Shown: positions 1 through 9,108, counted from the stretch's first letter. The stretch: 64,000 bases of DNA from Lederbergia citrisecunda (GCF_018343695.1 NZ_JAGYPJ010000001.1:3346511-3410510), one strand, 5' to 3'. The notes: generated by a model from the letters alone, not told the origin. Numbers and translations are program-made.

Positions 1-506
1 TTGCATTTTTGATTGGAACAATGATGGTTCCAGGTGAAGTATTACTCGTGCCTAATTTTGTTTTACTTTCCAATTTAGGTTGGATTGATCATTATCAAGC
101 ATTAATTGTTCCTTGGACTGCAAGTATTTTTTCTATCTTTTTATTACGGCAGTTTTTTCTTAAGATTCCTAAAGAGTTAAATTATGCAGCTCGTGTAGAT
201 GGTTGTAACAATTTCAAATTTTTATGGTCCATCATGATTCCAATCGCCAAACCAGCGTTAATTACGATTATTTTATTGAAAGCAATTGGATCCTGGAATG
301 CGTTCCTATGGCCTTTGATTGTAACAAACTCAAAAGAAATGAGAACATTGCCTGTTGGTCTAACAAGCTTTACTACAGAGGCGGGAACTGTGTACGAGCT
401 ACTTATGGCGGCATCGACGATGATTATTTTCCCAATGATTATTTTATTTATTTTCTTACAAAAACACATTATCAAGGGAATTGCGGGATCAGGCATTAAA
501 GGTTGA
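1..506 (+). CDS. ugpE: ABC sugar/glycerol-3-phosphate permease, UgpE-like (5' partial)
   Basis: Inner-membrane permease subunit of a CUT1-family ABC importer. The gene enters from the left edge, with codons in frame from base 3; the TTG at 9 is unlikely to be the true start because the frame is already open. About 166 residues are visible. The segment begins with a TMMVPGEVLLVPNF stretch and carries the cytoplasmic EAA-type loop (YAARVDGCNNFKFLWSIMIP), which contacts the ATPase, followed by two more membrane segments and a basic tail. The first stretch is very like UgpE, so glycerol-3-phosphate or a glycerophosphodiester is the best guess; another sugar is possible. A lipoprotein gene follows after about 100 bp, as expected of one operon. 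Confidence 0.85.
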   Translation, partial: AFLIGTMMVPGEVLLVPNFVLLSNLGWIDHYQALIVPWTASIFSIFLLRQFFLKIPKELNYAARVDGCNNFKFLWSIMIPIAKPALITIILLKAIGSWNAFLWPLIVTNSKEMRTLPVGLTSFTTEAGTVYELLMAASTMIIFPMIILFIFLQKHIIKGIAGSGIKG

Positions 507-610
507 GATGACCGACTTTTTAGGAGGTGTTGCTTAGCGCGACTTTGAAGTATAGATAACAATACATTCAACATGGTTATTACATTAAAAACAACAAGGG
601 AGAGTAAAAC

Positions 611-1930
611 ATGAAAAAATTATCTTTATTGTTATTGGTCATGATGGTGAGTGTGTTCGTTGCCGCTTGTGGCAATAGTACAAAGGAAGGCGATACTTCA
701 AATAGTAAAGCAGCAGAAACTGAAAAAGCTCCTGCAGAGCCGGTAGAAGTTGTATTTTGGCATGCCATGAGTGATACGCACGAAAAATGGTTAGAAGATG
801 CTACTGCAAAATTTAATGCAGAGCATGATAACATTACTGTAAAATTAGTGAACCAAGGTAGCTACGGTGATTTGTCACAAAAATTATTGGCTGCAGCGAA
901 AGCAAAAGCGTCACCAACAATCGCACAAGCTTATGCGGAATGGATGACGGATTATAATCAAAATAATCTTTTAGTTGACTTAGCTCCAATGATTAAAGGA
1001 GAAAACGGCTTCCCTGCGGACCAAAGCTATGAGGATATTAGCGAAGTTTTCCGTAACGACAATACGTTTGGCGATAAAATCTTAGGATTACCATTTAATA
1101 AATCATCACGCGTACTTTTCTACAATAAAAAGTACTTTGAGGATAACGGCTTAACACCTCCTACAACATGGGAAGAATTAGCTGCTGATGCGAAAGCATT
1201 AACAAAAGAAATCGATGGTAAAAAAGTAGTTGGAATGGGCTTTGAAAATGGAATGGGTTCTGAATTTAGTATGTGGGTTGAACAAGCAGGCGGAGAATTT
1301 GTAGATGAACAACAAGGAAAAGTTTTATTTAATACAGATGCAGGATTAGATGCTTTAACATTTATCAACAATATGATTAAAGATGGCTCTGCTCGTATGG
1401 CTGGAGAAGATGGTTACATGTCTGGTCCTTTCACGAGAGGTGACGTTGCTATGTACATTGGTTCAAGTGCAGGTATTGCATATGTAGCTAAAGATGCAGG
1501 AGATATGCAATGGTCAACAACTCCACTACCAAAAGGCGCTAAACAAGCAGCTCCTTTCCAAGGAACAAATATTACGATGTTTGCAAATAGCACAGAAGCA
1601 CAACAAGCAGCAGCATTTGAATACATGAAATATCTTATTACACCTGAAAATACAGTAGATTGGGCAAAAACAACAGGTTACCTTCCAGTCCGTACATCCG
1701 CTCAACAAGGTTCAGATTGGACTTCATTCATTGCAGAAAATGAGCCATATCAAGCTGGTAATACTCAATACGCATATGGATTTATTGATGTTCGTTTACC
1801 TGGATCCTTTGCAATGAAAAATGCAATGCAAGCAGAATTAGATAAAATGTTATATGAGAACGCAACGCCAGCAGAAGCGTTAGAAGCAATGACTATAAAA
1901 GCTCAAGAAGCATTGGATCAAGCTAAATGA
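611..1930 (+). CDS. ugpB: ABC transporter substrate-binding lipoprotein, UgpB-like
   Basis: Extracellular solute-binding lipoprotein (439 aa, usual family length) that delivers substrate to the permease encoded just upstream. The N-terminus is a lipoprotein signal with lipobox VAAC at residues about 17-20, followed by a Ser/Thr/Glu-rich linker. The mature part starts with VEVVFWHAMSD and contains the FNKSSRVLFYNKKYFEDNGL and PTTWEELAADAKAL blocks typical of family 1 binding proteins (UgpB/MalE). The start ATG follows a good GGGAGAG site at about 598-604. The stop overlaps the next gene by 4 bp (ATGA), indicating translational coupling. Substrate is inferred from UgpE/UgpB resemblance only. 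Confidence 0.85.
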   Translation: MKKLSLLLLVMMVSVFVAACGNSTKEGDTSNSKAAETEKAPAEPVEVVFWHAMSDTHEKWLEDATAKFNAEHDNITVKLVNQGSYGDLSQKLLAAAKAKASPTIAQAYAEWMTDYNQNNLLVDLAPMIKGENGFPADQSYEDISEVFRNDNTFGDKILGLPFNKSSRVLFYNKKYFEDNGLTPPTTWEELAADAKALTKEIDGKKVVGMGFENGMGSEFSMWVEQAGGEFVDEQQGKVLFNTDAGLDALTFINNMIKDGSARMAGEDGYMSGPFTRGDVAMYIGSSAGIAYVAKDAGDMQWSTTPLPKGAKQAAPFQGTNITMFANSTEAQQAAAFEYMKYLITPENTVDWAKTTGYLPVRTSAQQGSDWTSFIAENEPYQAGNTQYAYGFIDVRLPGSFAMKNAMQAELDKMLYENATPAEALEAMTIKAQEALDQAK

Positions 1931-3225
1931 TGATAGAAAATACAATCGAAAATAGTGCTACTACCATTCAGTTTTATGCTGGCTTAAAAACAATTGGAGG
2001 AACTATTTTTGAAATAAAGTATAAAAACGAAAGATTCATAGCTGATTTTGGGATGGTTTTTCAAAACAAAGAGGGCGTCCAAGTGCGCCCTCAAACGATA
2101 ATTTCAGATTTACAAACAATTGGTGTGATCCCCATGATTAGCGGTGTGTTGAAAACGGATGTGGTTGATAAAAATGCTACAATCGCAATCTCTCATTTAC
2201 ATCTAGATCATATGGGGTTGTTACAGTATGTACACCCAGATGTACCGATCATCATGAGTGAGGAAAGCAAAACATTGTATGAACATTTGCATACAATTGA
2301 GGAGGAACCTAATGTAAATGTAGGACAACAAGTAAAAGGTGTACCCTTTCATCAGCCTTTTAAAGTATCCGAGCATATAAAAGTAGAGTTCTTCCCAGTT
2401 AATCACGATGTCCTTGGTGCCACTGCAATAAAGATTACAACTCCAGATGCAACAATTGTTTACACTGGTGACATACGTCTTCACGAAACCGATGTAGATA
2501 CTGCAAATTTGCCGAACATCGCAGGATCGCCTGACTTATTAATCATTGAGACAACGAATGTACAAGAGGAATTTCTCGATTCCAACCCTGTCATTCAAAG
2601 CGAAGCGGATCAGTTAATGCCAGCTTTACTGGAGATTGAGTCTCCGATCATTTTCAATATTTATCATCGAAACGTGAAACGTTTGGAAACATTAATCGAA
2701 GCAGCAAGACAAAAAGAAAAACTGATTGTTTTCGAACCTGAAACTGCTTATTTAGTACAAGCGTTCAATTTGGAAGCACCACATGTACGCTATTTAATAG
2801 ATGAACAAGATGCTTCAAAGAATGTTGTTCAAATACAGAGAATACAGCCAATCACATTAGATGAAGTACGAGACAATTTTTCATCCGTATGGCTTCAATC
2901 ATCCTATCATCATATTAGAACCTTATTAGAATTACCCGTGAAAGGTGCGACGTATGTTCACTCTAACGGTGTACCGTTAGGAAGCTTTGACCCTATGTAT
3001 GCTGAGTTGTTGGAATGGATCGAGAAACTAGGCATGAAGATCGTTGTACTAGGCGTTTCTGGTCACGCAGCAGCTGCACAAATTAAATGGATGGCGGATG
3101 CTATGCAAGCAAAAGTAACCATTCCATTACACGGGTTCACACCTGAATTGTTAACAGGGCCATATCAAACTTTCTTACCTGAAATAAATAAAATATACCC
3201 TATTTCATCTCTCTTAAAAGGATGA
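1927..3225 (+). CDS. RNase J-like metallo-beta-lactamase/beta-CASP hydrolase
   Basis: Metallo-hydrolase of 432 aa, shorter than canonical RNase J (about 555 aa). The zinc motif HLHLDH is near residues 88-93, a second zinc region is VNHDVLGA, and TGDIRLHETD supplies the bridging aspartate. The C-terminal GHAAAAQIKWMADAM and IPLHG blocks resemble the beta-CASP/RNase J signature (SGHA...PVHGE). It overlaps the lipoprotein gene by 4 bp and ends the operon, so it may process the imported substrate or simply be co-transcribed. Whether it acts on RNA or on a small phosphoester cannot be told from sequence. ATG codons at 1927 and 1930 are both possible starts; no strong ribosome site precedes them. 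Confidence 0.75.
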   Translation: MMIENTIENSATTIQFYAGLKTIGGTIFEIKYKNERFIADFGMVFQNKEGVQVRPQTIISDLQTIGVIPMISGVLKTDVVDKNATIAISHLHLDHMGLLQYVHPDVPIIMSEESKTLYEHLHTIEEEPNVNVGQQVKGVPFHQPFKVSEHIKVEFFPVNHDVLGATAIKITTPDATIVYTGDIRLHETDVDTANLPNIAGSPDLLIIETTNVQEEFLDSNPVIQSEADQLMPALLEIESPIIFNIYHRNVKRLETLIEAARQKEKLIVFEPETAYLVQAFNLEAPHVRYLIDEQDASKNVVQIQRIQPITLDEVRDNFSSVWLQSSYHHIRTLLELPVKGATYVHSNGVPLGSFDPMYAELLEWIEKLGMKIVVLGVSGHAAAAQIKWMADAMQAKVTIPLHGFTPELLTGPYQTFLPEINKIYPISSLLKG

Positions 3226-3235
3226 AATAATAGTA

Positions 3236-3266
3236 GACCTCGTTTCATTTTGAAACGAGGTTTTTC
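3236..3266 (+). terminator. Rho-independent terminator of the ugp operon
   Basis: A 10-bp stem, CCTCGTTTCA paired with TGAAACGAGG around a short loop, is followed by TTTTT, immediately after the metallo-hydrolase stop. Confidence 0.9.
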
Positions 3267-3390
3267 ATTTGCAGTGATAAATAAATCTACCGATATGATC
3301 AATGAGATATATTGTTCATTTTAAAGAACAAGATAAATAAGAAATGTAATGCGTGGTGAGTGCAATCCAACTGTTGATTTTACCTATAAC

Positions 3391-3500
3391 AAGTGATTGA
3401 TTATATAGAGGAACATATCAAAGATGAGATTGTTCCTGAGAGACTAGCGAAATGGTTATTACATCTGCTCATTCAGAAGATAACAATTAATATAGATAGA
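3391..3500 (+). pseudogene. Remnant of an AraC-type N-terminus
   Basis: From about 3393 the plus strand reads VIDYIEEHIKDEIVPERLAK, which matches the first helices of AraC-type DNA-binding domains and resembles the IDWIEENLKNEFSLEGLA start of the neighbouring regulator. No start codon or ribosome site is visible, and homology fades after about 20 codons, probably through a frameshift. The fragment is most likely the debris of a second regulator. Confidence 0.55.
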
Positions 3501-3536
3501 AAAATTTAAAGCATACAATTAATCTAATATTTTCAT

Positions 3537-4613
3537 TCACTTCGTTTTCTCAATCAGCTCTATATATTGTGAATCTCCATATCCTACTGTTGGGAAAACC
3601 TCGAATAACCGCTTAAGCAATTCGGATGTAGGTAAATGTTTATTTTTTGAAATGTATTTTATGACGGCATTATTTTCTGTCTGCATTTCTAAAAATAACT
3701 CTATTGCCTGGTACATAACTGGAAGTAGTTCATTTGTTGGCTTCAAATGATTAACCAATACTTCTTCATAGACGGAATAATAGCTACCTAAAGTAAGCTC
3801 CGTTTGGCTTACTTTAAATTCATCCTCTCTAAAGCTATTAAAAAACACTTTACCTTTATACTCAGACTGTTCAAGATAGGCAAGGATAGTTAGAAGATTC
3901 ATCTGACAAAACATGTCTTCCCCAAACCATAAAACAATATAGTTATAGTTTTTCTTAAACAGATTATTTAAGGGCTTTATTACCTTGTTACTGTAATTTT
4001 CTACAGATTCATGATGTCCCGATGCTCTTGTTTGAATAAACGCATGATCAAAAATAGATGTCGTAGTCGCATTTATACACATTGCTTCATTGAATGGTAT
4101 ATAATCAGAATCTCCCATAAGCTTTTTATTTTTAAATTCCTCATACATTACTTGACCGTTTAATATATTCAGTACATCTTTGTCAAACAATTCTCGCTTC
4201 TTATTTTTTAATTGTTCAACCTCAGTTTCTCTAGATATATTCATTCTACAACCATCCTCACCCTGATTAATTGTGAGCTTAGCAAATGATTGAACAGGCA
4301 TTTGATTGAGTTGAAATTCTCTTGGACTAACACCAAAAACTGTTTTAAAAGCCCTACTATAGGCTTCTTGCGATGAATAACTATAATCAAAGGCAATATC
4401 GATTATCCTCCGATTATTTGCTAAATCTTCCGTAGATAAATACAACCTTCTAAGAAGAATGTAGCGTCTAATGCTTATACCTGTTGCCTGATGAAATTTA
4501 AAAGAACAATAATAAGGGGAATATCCCATATAACTGGCTAAGCCCTCTAGCGAAAATTCATTTTTTAAATTTTCTTCAATCCAATCAATTATCCGCTGTA
4601 TATATTCATTCAT
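3537..4613 (-). CDS. AraC-family transcriptional regulator
   Basis: DNA-binding regulator of 358 aa. Unusually for the family, the two helix-turn-helix motifs are N-terminal (residues about 1-105): LEGLASYMGYSPYYCSFKFHQ, then IIDIAFDYSYSSQEAYSRAFKTVFGVSPREF, which is the AraC signature. The C-terminal 250 residues form a separate domain I do not recognise, perhaps an effector-binding part. The ATG at 4613 is preferred because AGGGG lies 8 nt upstream; a GTG at 4622 is in frame but overlaps that site. No partner gene points to the regulon. A remnant of a related protein lies just downstream. Confidence 0.8.
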   Translation of the reverse strand: MNEYIQRIIDWIEENLKNEFSLEGLASYMGYSPYYCSFKFHQATGISIRRYILLRRLYLSTEDLANNRRIIDIAFDYSYSSQEAYSRAFKTVFGVSPREFQLNQMPVQSFAKLTINQGEDGCRMNISRETEVEQLKNKKRELFDKDVLNILNGQVMYEEFKNKKLMGDSDYIPFNEAMCINATTTSIFDHAFIQTRASGHHESVENYSNKVIKPLNNLFKKNYNYIVLWFGEDMFCQMNLLTILAYLEQSEYKGKVFFNSFREDEFKVSQTELTLGSYYSVYEEVLVNHLKPTNELLPVMYQAIELFLEMQTENNAVIKYISKNKHLPTSELLKRLFEVFPTVGYGDSQYIELIEKTK

Positions 4614-4732
4614 TTGCCTCACCCCTGAATAAAATTATAGATTACATCGATTTTATTTTTTTGATAGTTGTTGTACTATAACAAAATACTGTTCCACATA
4701 TATATAAGCATAAACAAGTCTTTATTATAAAG

Positions 4733-4775
4733 AAAAGCCTATCCAAAACTTCTTTGTCTTGGATAGGCTTTGTTC
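4733..4775 (-). terminator. Terminator after the anchored protein gene
   Basis: An AAAGCCTATCCAA / TTGGATAGGCTTT stem of about 13 bp has a T-rich run on the minus-strand side. It serves the gene that ends at 4874. Confidence 0.8.
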
Positions 4776-4783
4776 GTTAGGTA

Positions 4784-4832
4784 AACTTCATTTACTTATG
4801 GTACGGTTCACAGCACGCATTTAAGCGGTGCT
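4784..4832 (+). repeat. Dispersed GGTACGGTTCAC repeat, copy 1
   Basis: Carries TTCATTTACTTATGGTACGG followed by TTCACAGCACGC and an inverted GCACGC..GCGGTGC part. It is intergenic and belongs to the family listed in the findings. Confidence 0.75.
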
Positions 4833-4873
4833 ACTAAATATGTCGTCACCACTTTATTTCCAATCACTTCAAT

Positions 4874-5752
4874 TCAATTTTGCTTGTCACTCTTTCTATT
4901 TTCCACCTTCGTTTTGAATTCTTCGTAACTCTTTTTATACTCTTCTTCTGTTACTGCGTGAAACGTTAGCTTTTGATTAGTTTTCCAAAACGACAAATCA
5001 AAACTGCTTGCATCCTTATGGAAATTTCCTTCTATCTTCGTTTTCTGCCCGTCTACGGTAGTATAGAACTTTAGAATATGTCCGTCTGTTATGCCGTTCA
5101 ACTCATACGTAGCTTCCTCAAGTGGGTTGTTTTCGTCCCCAGTATCTTCCACCTTGAGCAGAGAACCTGATAATTCACCTTCGAGCAGAGCTTCATCGAT
5201 TTTCACGAACAATTGGTAGTTTCCGTTCTCCGTGGAGTAAAGAAATCCGTAAATACTTCTCAGTTCAGAAAAAAACGTTCTTATGAAGTTATTAAACTTT
5301 TCTTCTGATTGATCTATAGCTATTTGTAACTCTTGTTGTAATTCTTTTTCATATTCATCAAGCTTTTCTTCTGTAGCGGACAGGAATAATGTAGCTTCGC
5401 TTTCGCTTTGCTCTTGTACAAAAAGATTTTCCTCAGAATACCAGGCATCAAACTTCATGTTTTCTGTATCATCCGATACTCTAAATTCAAAACCTTTCTC
5501 AGTCGTTTCTCCGGTAAAGGTGTATTCTTTATCGTCAATAAAAGGTTCCTTTCCGACTTCATCTATGAGTTTCTGCTGATGAAATGTACCTTTCACTTCC
5601 CCTTTGCGACTAGTAAGTTCGATCCAGTAGAGATTGCCGTTATCCTTGTAAACAAATTCTTCAGATTTAGTATCTTTTGTTACCAGCCATATTCCCATAG
5701 CAATCAGCAATCCAATAAGCGCCGCTACTCCCCAAAATCTTAATTTCACCAT
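4874..5752 (-). CDS. Membrane-anchored protein of unknown function
   Basis: A 292-aa protein with one N-terminal membrane segment (residues about 7-25, FWGVAALIGLLIAMGIWLV) and a long outward-facing domain rich in Lys, Glu and Thr with repeated beta-strand-like patterns. Residues about 140-165 (EEKLDEYEKELQQELQIAIDQSEEKF) look like a coiled coil. I do not recognise the family. The start is supported by GGAGAGG 7 nt upstream. The gene stands alone, with its own terminator downstream. A surface lipocalin-like or sensor role would be guesswork. Confidence 0.7.
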   Translation of the reverse strand: MVKLRFWGVAALIGLLIAMGIWLVTKDTKSEEFVYKDNGNLYWIELTSRKGEVKGTFHQQKLIDEVGKEPFIDDKEYTFTGETTEKGFEFRVSDDTENMKFDAWYSEENLFVQEQSESEATLFLSATEEKLDEYEKELQQELQIAIDQSEEKFNNFIRTFFSELRSIYGFLYSTENGNYQLFVKIDEALLEGELSGSLLKVEDTGDENNPLEEATYELNGITDGHILKFYTTVDGQKTKIEGNFHKDASSFDLSFWKTNQKLTFHAVTEEEYKKSYEEFKTKVENRKSDKQN

Positions 5753-6200
5753 CTCGCTTCCTCTCCTTTAATCAGATTAGCCTGAAACAAGATCCCTTTT
5801 TTAAATTGATGACGAGTTGAGTTTTCTGAGTAGTTAGAGGGATTACTTTATGAAACATCTATTGTTCTGAAACACGTGAATTCCTTGCATGACCACTAAT
5901 GTACTACGTGCCATACAATATTTACTCTTTTACTCCCATATAAATATGGCTATTCATAAGACTTCTTTACATTTTATTGTAATGTACAAAACCTTATCTA
6001 ATGAAGAATAAATTTCTTTTTCAGAAAGATGGGTGCCATAAATTAACAAAAAACCTGAGTTAAATCAACGGTAATACTTACCACACCTTACACAAAAAAC
6101 TTTATATCCTTAATGAGTAGCGGAGTTTATTTTCATCACTTTTCTGTTCTTACTATTGGATAGTAATTATACGAATGATAACAATAAATTTAATTCTCTG
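5753..6200. other. Intergenic stretch without a recognised gene
   Basis: AT-rich sequence upstream of two divergently transcribed genes. I see no coding frame with a start and ribosome site, no repeat copy and no clear hairpin terminator. Confidence 0.5.
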
Positions 6201-6207
6201 AAGATTA

Positions 6208-6236
6208 TTGACAATTATTTGCATCCGAGATAACAT
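6208..6236 (+). promoter_or_regulatory. Sigma-A-like promoter of the Nudix regulator gene
   Basis: TTGACA at 6208-6213, a 17-bp spacer, and TAACAT at 6231-6236. The -10 box lies inside a perfect 12-bp palindrome, ATAACATGTTAT (6230-6241). Confidence 0.6.
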
Positions 6237-6237
6237 G

Positions 6238-6272
6238 TTATTATCGATTTGTTAATAACAATTTGATAATAA
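6238..6272. promoter_or_regulatory. 35-bp near-palindrome, candidate operator
   Basis: Outer arms TTATTATC and GATAATAA are perfect inverted repeats, and the inner part (ATTTGTTAATAACAATTT) is nearly self-complementary. It sits between the -10 box and the start of the Nudix regulator gene, so autoregulation is likely. Confidence 0.6.
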
Positions 6273-6305
6273 CATTATGAGAATATTAAATTATAGGTGA
6301 TTTTT

Positions 6306-7211
6306 ATGGGTAAAGATCCACTCAGAGATAAGCAGGGGCTTACTGAAGAAGAGTTTTTACAAAAGTATGATATCAGTATTTACGAAAGACCATCTGTTAC
6401 AGTAGATATGTTAATTTTCACAGTAGTTGATGAAGAAAAAGAAAACTACAGAAAGTTGCCGGAAAAGTCACTAAAACTACTATTGGTTAAAAGGGGAGTT
6501 CATCCATATATTGGACAATGGGCTTTGCCTGGAGGATTTGTAACAAATGACGAGAGTCTTGATGAAGCTGCTTTGCGCGAATTAAAAACTGAAACCAATA
6601 TTGATGATGTTTATATGGAACAGCTTTATACATGGGGAGATGTAAAAAGGGATCCTCGTACACGAGTAATTAGCTGTTCTTATATGGCACTAATTGATAG
6701 CAGAGCACTCGAAGTGAAAGCTGGGGACGATGCGGTTGATGCGAGGTGGTTCGATGCTAGGTACAGTGTTCTTGAAGAGAAGAAAACCATATTAGAGAAG
6801 GGGTTTTCATTTGAAAGAGTGATAAAAATTACTCTTTCAAACGATCAAGCAAAACTGGAGGCTACTATAAAAATAATTGAAAAGTACTCTGGAAAAGCAG
6901 TAACAGTAGAAAGAGATGTTATGGTTTCGAATGGAGTTTCTTTTGATCATGCGAAAATGATCCAATATGCAATTGAGAGACTTAGAAATAAGATTGAGTA
7001 CACAGATATCGCTTTTAATCTAATGCCTGAGCTTTTTACATTATCAGAGCTCCAGCAGGTCTATGAGGTTACTTTGGGAAGAGAGCTACTTTCTTCAGCG
7101 TTTAGAAGGAAGATAAAGGACATGGTTATAGAAACTAATCAATTTACAAAAGATGCAGGGCATAGGCCTGCAAAGCTGTTCAGGTTTAATCCGAACTGGC
7201 GATATTTATAG
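6306..7211 (+). CDS. Nudix-domain transcriptional regulator, NrtR-like
   Basis: A 301-aa protein with a Nudix domain (residues about 30-160) joined to a C-terminal winged-helix region (about 215-300; TLSELQQVYEVTLGRELLSSAFRRKI, then HRPAKLFRFN). This is the NrtR layout, in which the Nudix fold senses ADP-ribose or another nucleotide. The Nudix box is degenerate: GFVTNDE and RE are kept, but the REUXEEXGU part reads RELKTETNI, so one catalytic Glu is Thr and the Gly is Asn. That favours sensing over hydrolysis. The ATG at 6306 is chosen because AGGTGA lies 5 nt upstream; an earlier GTG at 6297 overlaps that site. No NAD biosynthesis gene is adjacent. Confidence 0.75.
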   Translation: MGKDPLRDKQGLTEEEFLQKYDISIYERPSVTVDMLIFTVVDEEKENYRKLPEKSLKLLLVKRGVHPYIGQWALPGGFVTNDESLDEAALRELKTETNIDDVYMEQLYTWGDVKRDPRTRVISCSYMALIDSRALEVKAGDDAVDARWFDARYSVLEEKKTILEKGFSFERVIKITLSNDQAKLEATIKIIEKYSGKAVTVERDVMVSNGVSFDHAKMIQYAIERLRNKIEYTDIAFNLMPELFTLSELQQVYEVTLGRELLSSAFRRKIKDMVIETNQFTKDAGHRPAKLFRFNPNWRYL

Positions 7212-7358
7212 ATTAAAAGACATTTAATTAGTTTTGCCTTTCCACTAGCAATAATCGTTCTAGGTCTATGCGGTTATTCATCTATCAAAACTCTTTCCAC
7301 GTTTGCTATCAGTCTTTTGTTTATTGGATTTGCATCGTTGTTTCACAAGTCTTGTTAA
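7212..7358 (+). pseudogene. Possible truncated membrane-protein remnant
   Basis: Directly after the regulator stop, the same frame stays open for 48 codons and reads as two hydrophobic segments (ISFAFPLAIIVLGL and TFAISLLFIGFASLF), but with no ATG/GTG/TTG start at its head. It is either debris or chance. Confidence 0.25.
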
Positions 7359-7488
7359 AGATTTTCTGATGTCGTTTAGGAATCATTTTATTTCTTCAAG
7401 AAACCTTAATTGAAATAATAACACCGATTTTGCTGCGACAAAGGATTTAACCTATAAATAAAATTAAAACAGTTAAGGAGTAATCCTC

Positions 7489-8493
7489 ATGAGAGCGATT
7501 GTATATACAAAATACGGAAGTACTGACGTTCTTAAACTCGAAGAAGTGGAGAGACCTAGTCCAAAGGACAATGAAATATTGATAAAAGTACATGCAGTAT
7601 CCATAAACTCTTGGGACTGGGACCTCCTGAGAGGGAAACCTTTTATGAACCGCATTGGGGGACTTTTAAAGCCAAAATACAATATACTCGGAGCTGATAT
7701 AGCGGGGCAGGTTGTAGCAATAGGCAAAGACGTAAAGGAGTTTCTTCCGGGCGATGAGGTATTCGGGGACATTTCCGGGTGTGGTTGGGGTGGGTTTGCG
7801 GAGTATGTATGTGTTCGTGAAAGTGCATTAACGCTGAAACCAGCCAGTATGTCATTTGAGGAGGCAGCCGCCATACCCCAAGCCGCAGTTCTTGCATTAC
7901 AGGGACTACGCGTTAAAGGAAAGATTCAGGTAGGAGAAAAGGTTTTAATTAATGGGGCTGGTGGCGGTGTGGGTACCTTCGCATTGCAGATTGCCAAATT
8001 ATTCGGAGCTGAAGTGACTGGAGTGGACAGCACTAAAAAAATGGATATGCTGCGGTCAATTGGAGCAGACCAGGTCATTGATTATACTCAAGAAGACTTC
8101 ACCCAAAAAGGACAGCGTTATGACCTAATTCTTGATGTTGTCGGATCTCGGTCTATTTCCGACTACAAACGAGCATTAAATCCCAAAGGTACCTATGCTA
8201 TGATCGGAGGTCCTACGAATCGAATTTTGCAACTCCTCCTCCTAAGACCATTGATTTCGTTAACTGGTAAGAACATGTCCCTCCTAATACACAAGCCAAA
8301 CCAAAATGATCAAAATATTATAAAGAAGTTCTTTGAGGCCGGCAATGTAGTACCTATTATAGATAGGTGTTACCCGTTAAGTGAGGCTGCTCAAGCTCTC
8401 CGATATTTTGGAGAGGGGCACGCTAAAGGAAAGGTCGTAATCAGTATAGAACATGAAAATACTGTACTTGAAAAAGGTGAAGGCAACTTATGA
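7489..8493 (+). CDS. Zinc-independent NAD(P)H:quinone oxidoreductase-like MDR protein
   Basis: Medium-chain dehydrogenase/reductase of 334 aa. The N-terminal GroES-like domain begins MRAIVYTKYGSTDVLKLEEV and contains GADIAGQVVAIGKDVKEFLPGDEV. The Rossmann part has GAGGGVGTFALQIAKLFGAEVTGV near residues 158-181, the NADP-binding AXXGXXG motif. The usual catalytic-zinc cysteine and histidine pattern of alcohol dehydrogenases is missing, placing it with quinone oxidoreductase/zeta-crystallin proteins that detoxify quinones or enals. AAGGAG lies 9 nt before the start. It stands alone, with a terminator behind it. Confidence 0.85.
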   Translation: MRAIVYTKYGSTDVLKLEEVERPSPKDNEILIKVHAVSINSWDWDLLRGKPFMNRIGGLLKPKYNILGADIAGQVVAIGKDVKEFLPGDEVFGDISGCGWGGFAEYVCVRESALTLKPASMSFEEAAAIPQAAVLALQGLRVKGKIQVGEKVLINGAGGGVGTFALQIAKLFGAEVTGVDSTKKMDMLRSIGADQVIDYTQEDFTQKGQRYDLILDVVGSRSISDYKRALNPKGTYAMIGGPTNRILQLLLLRPLISLTGKNMSLLIHKPNQNDQNIIKKFFEAGNVVPIIDRCYPLSEAAQALRYFGEGHAKGKVVISIEHENTVLEKGEGNL

Positions 8494-8520
8494 TGTCAAC
8501 CCTAAAAATTGAATCACGCA

Positions 8521-8558
8521 AAAACCATCTATATAAAATTTTAATAGATGGTTTTTTT
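8521..8558 (+). terminator. Terminator of the oxidoreductase gene
   Basis: AAACCATCTAT pairs with ATAGATGGTTT, followed by a run of seven T. Confidence 0.9.
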
Positions 8559-9094
8559 GTTTTCATACCCGCTCCACGAAATTGGTGGTAGGAGCAAAAA
8601 AGCATGCTGTCCATTCTTCAGCTGAGGCATGTATTCGAACTTGCAAAGGCTCCCTTCAATCATTTTCAATCTCTTGTTTTTCTAATAGTTTTTGTGATAC
8701 CACTTTATCTATTCCATCTTTAGGCTCCTATTAAATCACACTTTAGACCTTATTACCTTTGTTTCATTAGATGAAAATTAGGTATTATTATGGATTGAAA
8801 CAAGTTTCCACTTTATGGTACCCTCCCTATGAGAGCCTATTTCATCCGTTTAGAGAGCCATTTCATATTTTCCCTTCAAGTTGACAAATGCGTATTTATT
8901 GAACCCCTAAACACCGCCTAATTTCTAGTCATAATGATTATTACTTCTAAACTTCTACTTCTAAGATAGTTCTATCAGTTTATTCCTTTTTGGTTTTAGC
9001 AACTTACAGTTATATATTTTTCCTAAAGAAGGTGGTCAATGGATATTATTCCTATCATTTTTATTCGTCTAGCTTTAAATTAAAACGGTTTGGC
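8559..9094. other. Intergenic stretch without a recognised gene
   Basis: About 540 bp with many stops in all frames. No repeat copy, clear promoter or RNA structure was recognised. The ribosome site of the GH30 gene begins at about 9095. Confidence 0.5.
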
Positions 9095-9108
9095 GAAAGG
9101 AGAAAAAA

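Noticed and set aside
182-574. 130-codon minus-strand frame opposite the UgpE-like permease
   Set aside because: It is the reverse-strand shadow of a clear permease gene, with no ribosome site and no family resemblance.
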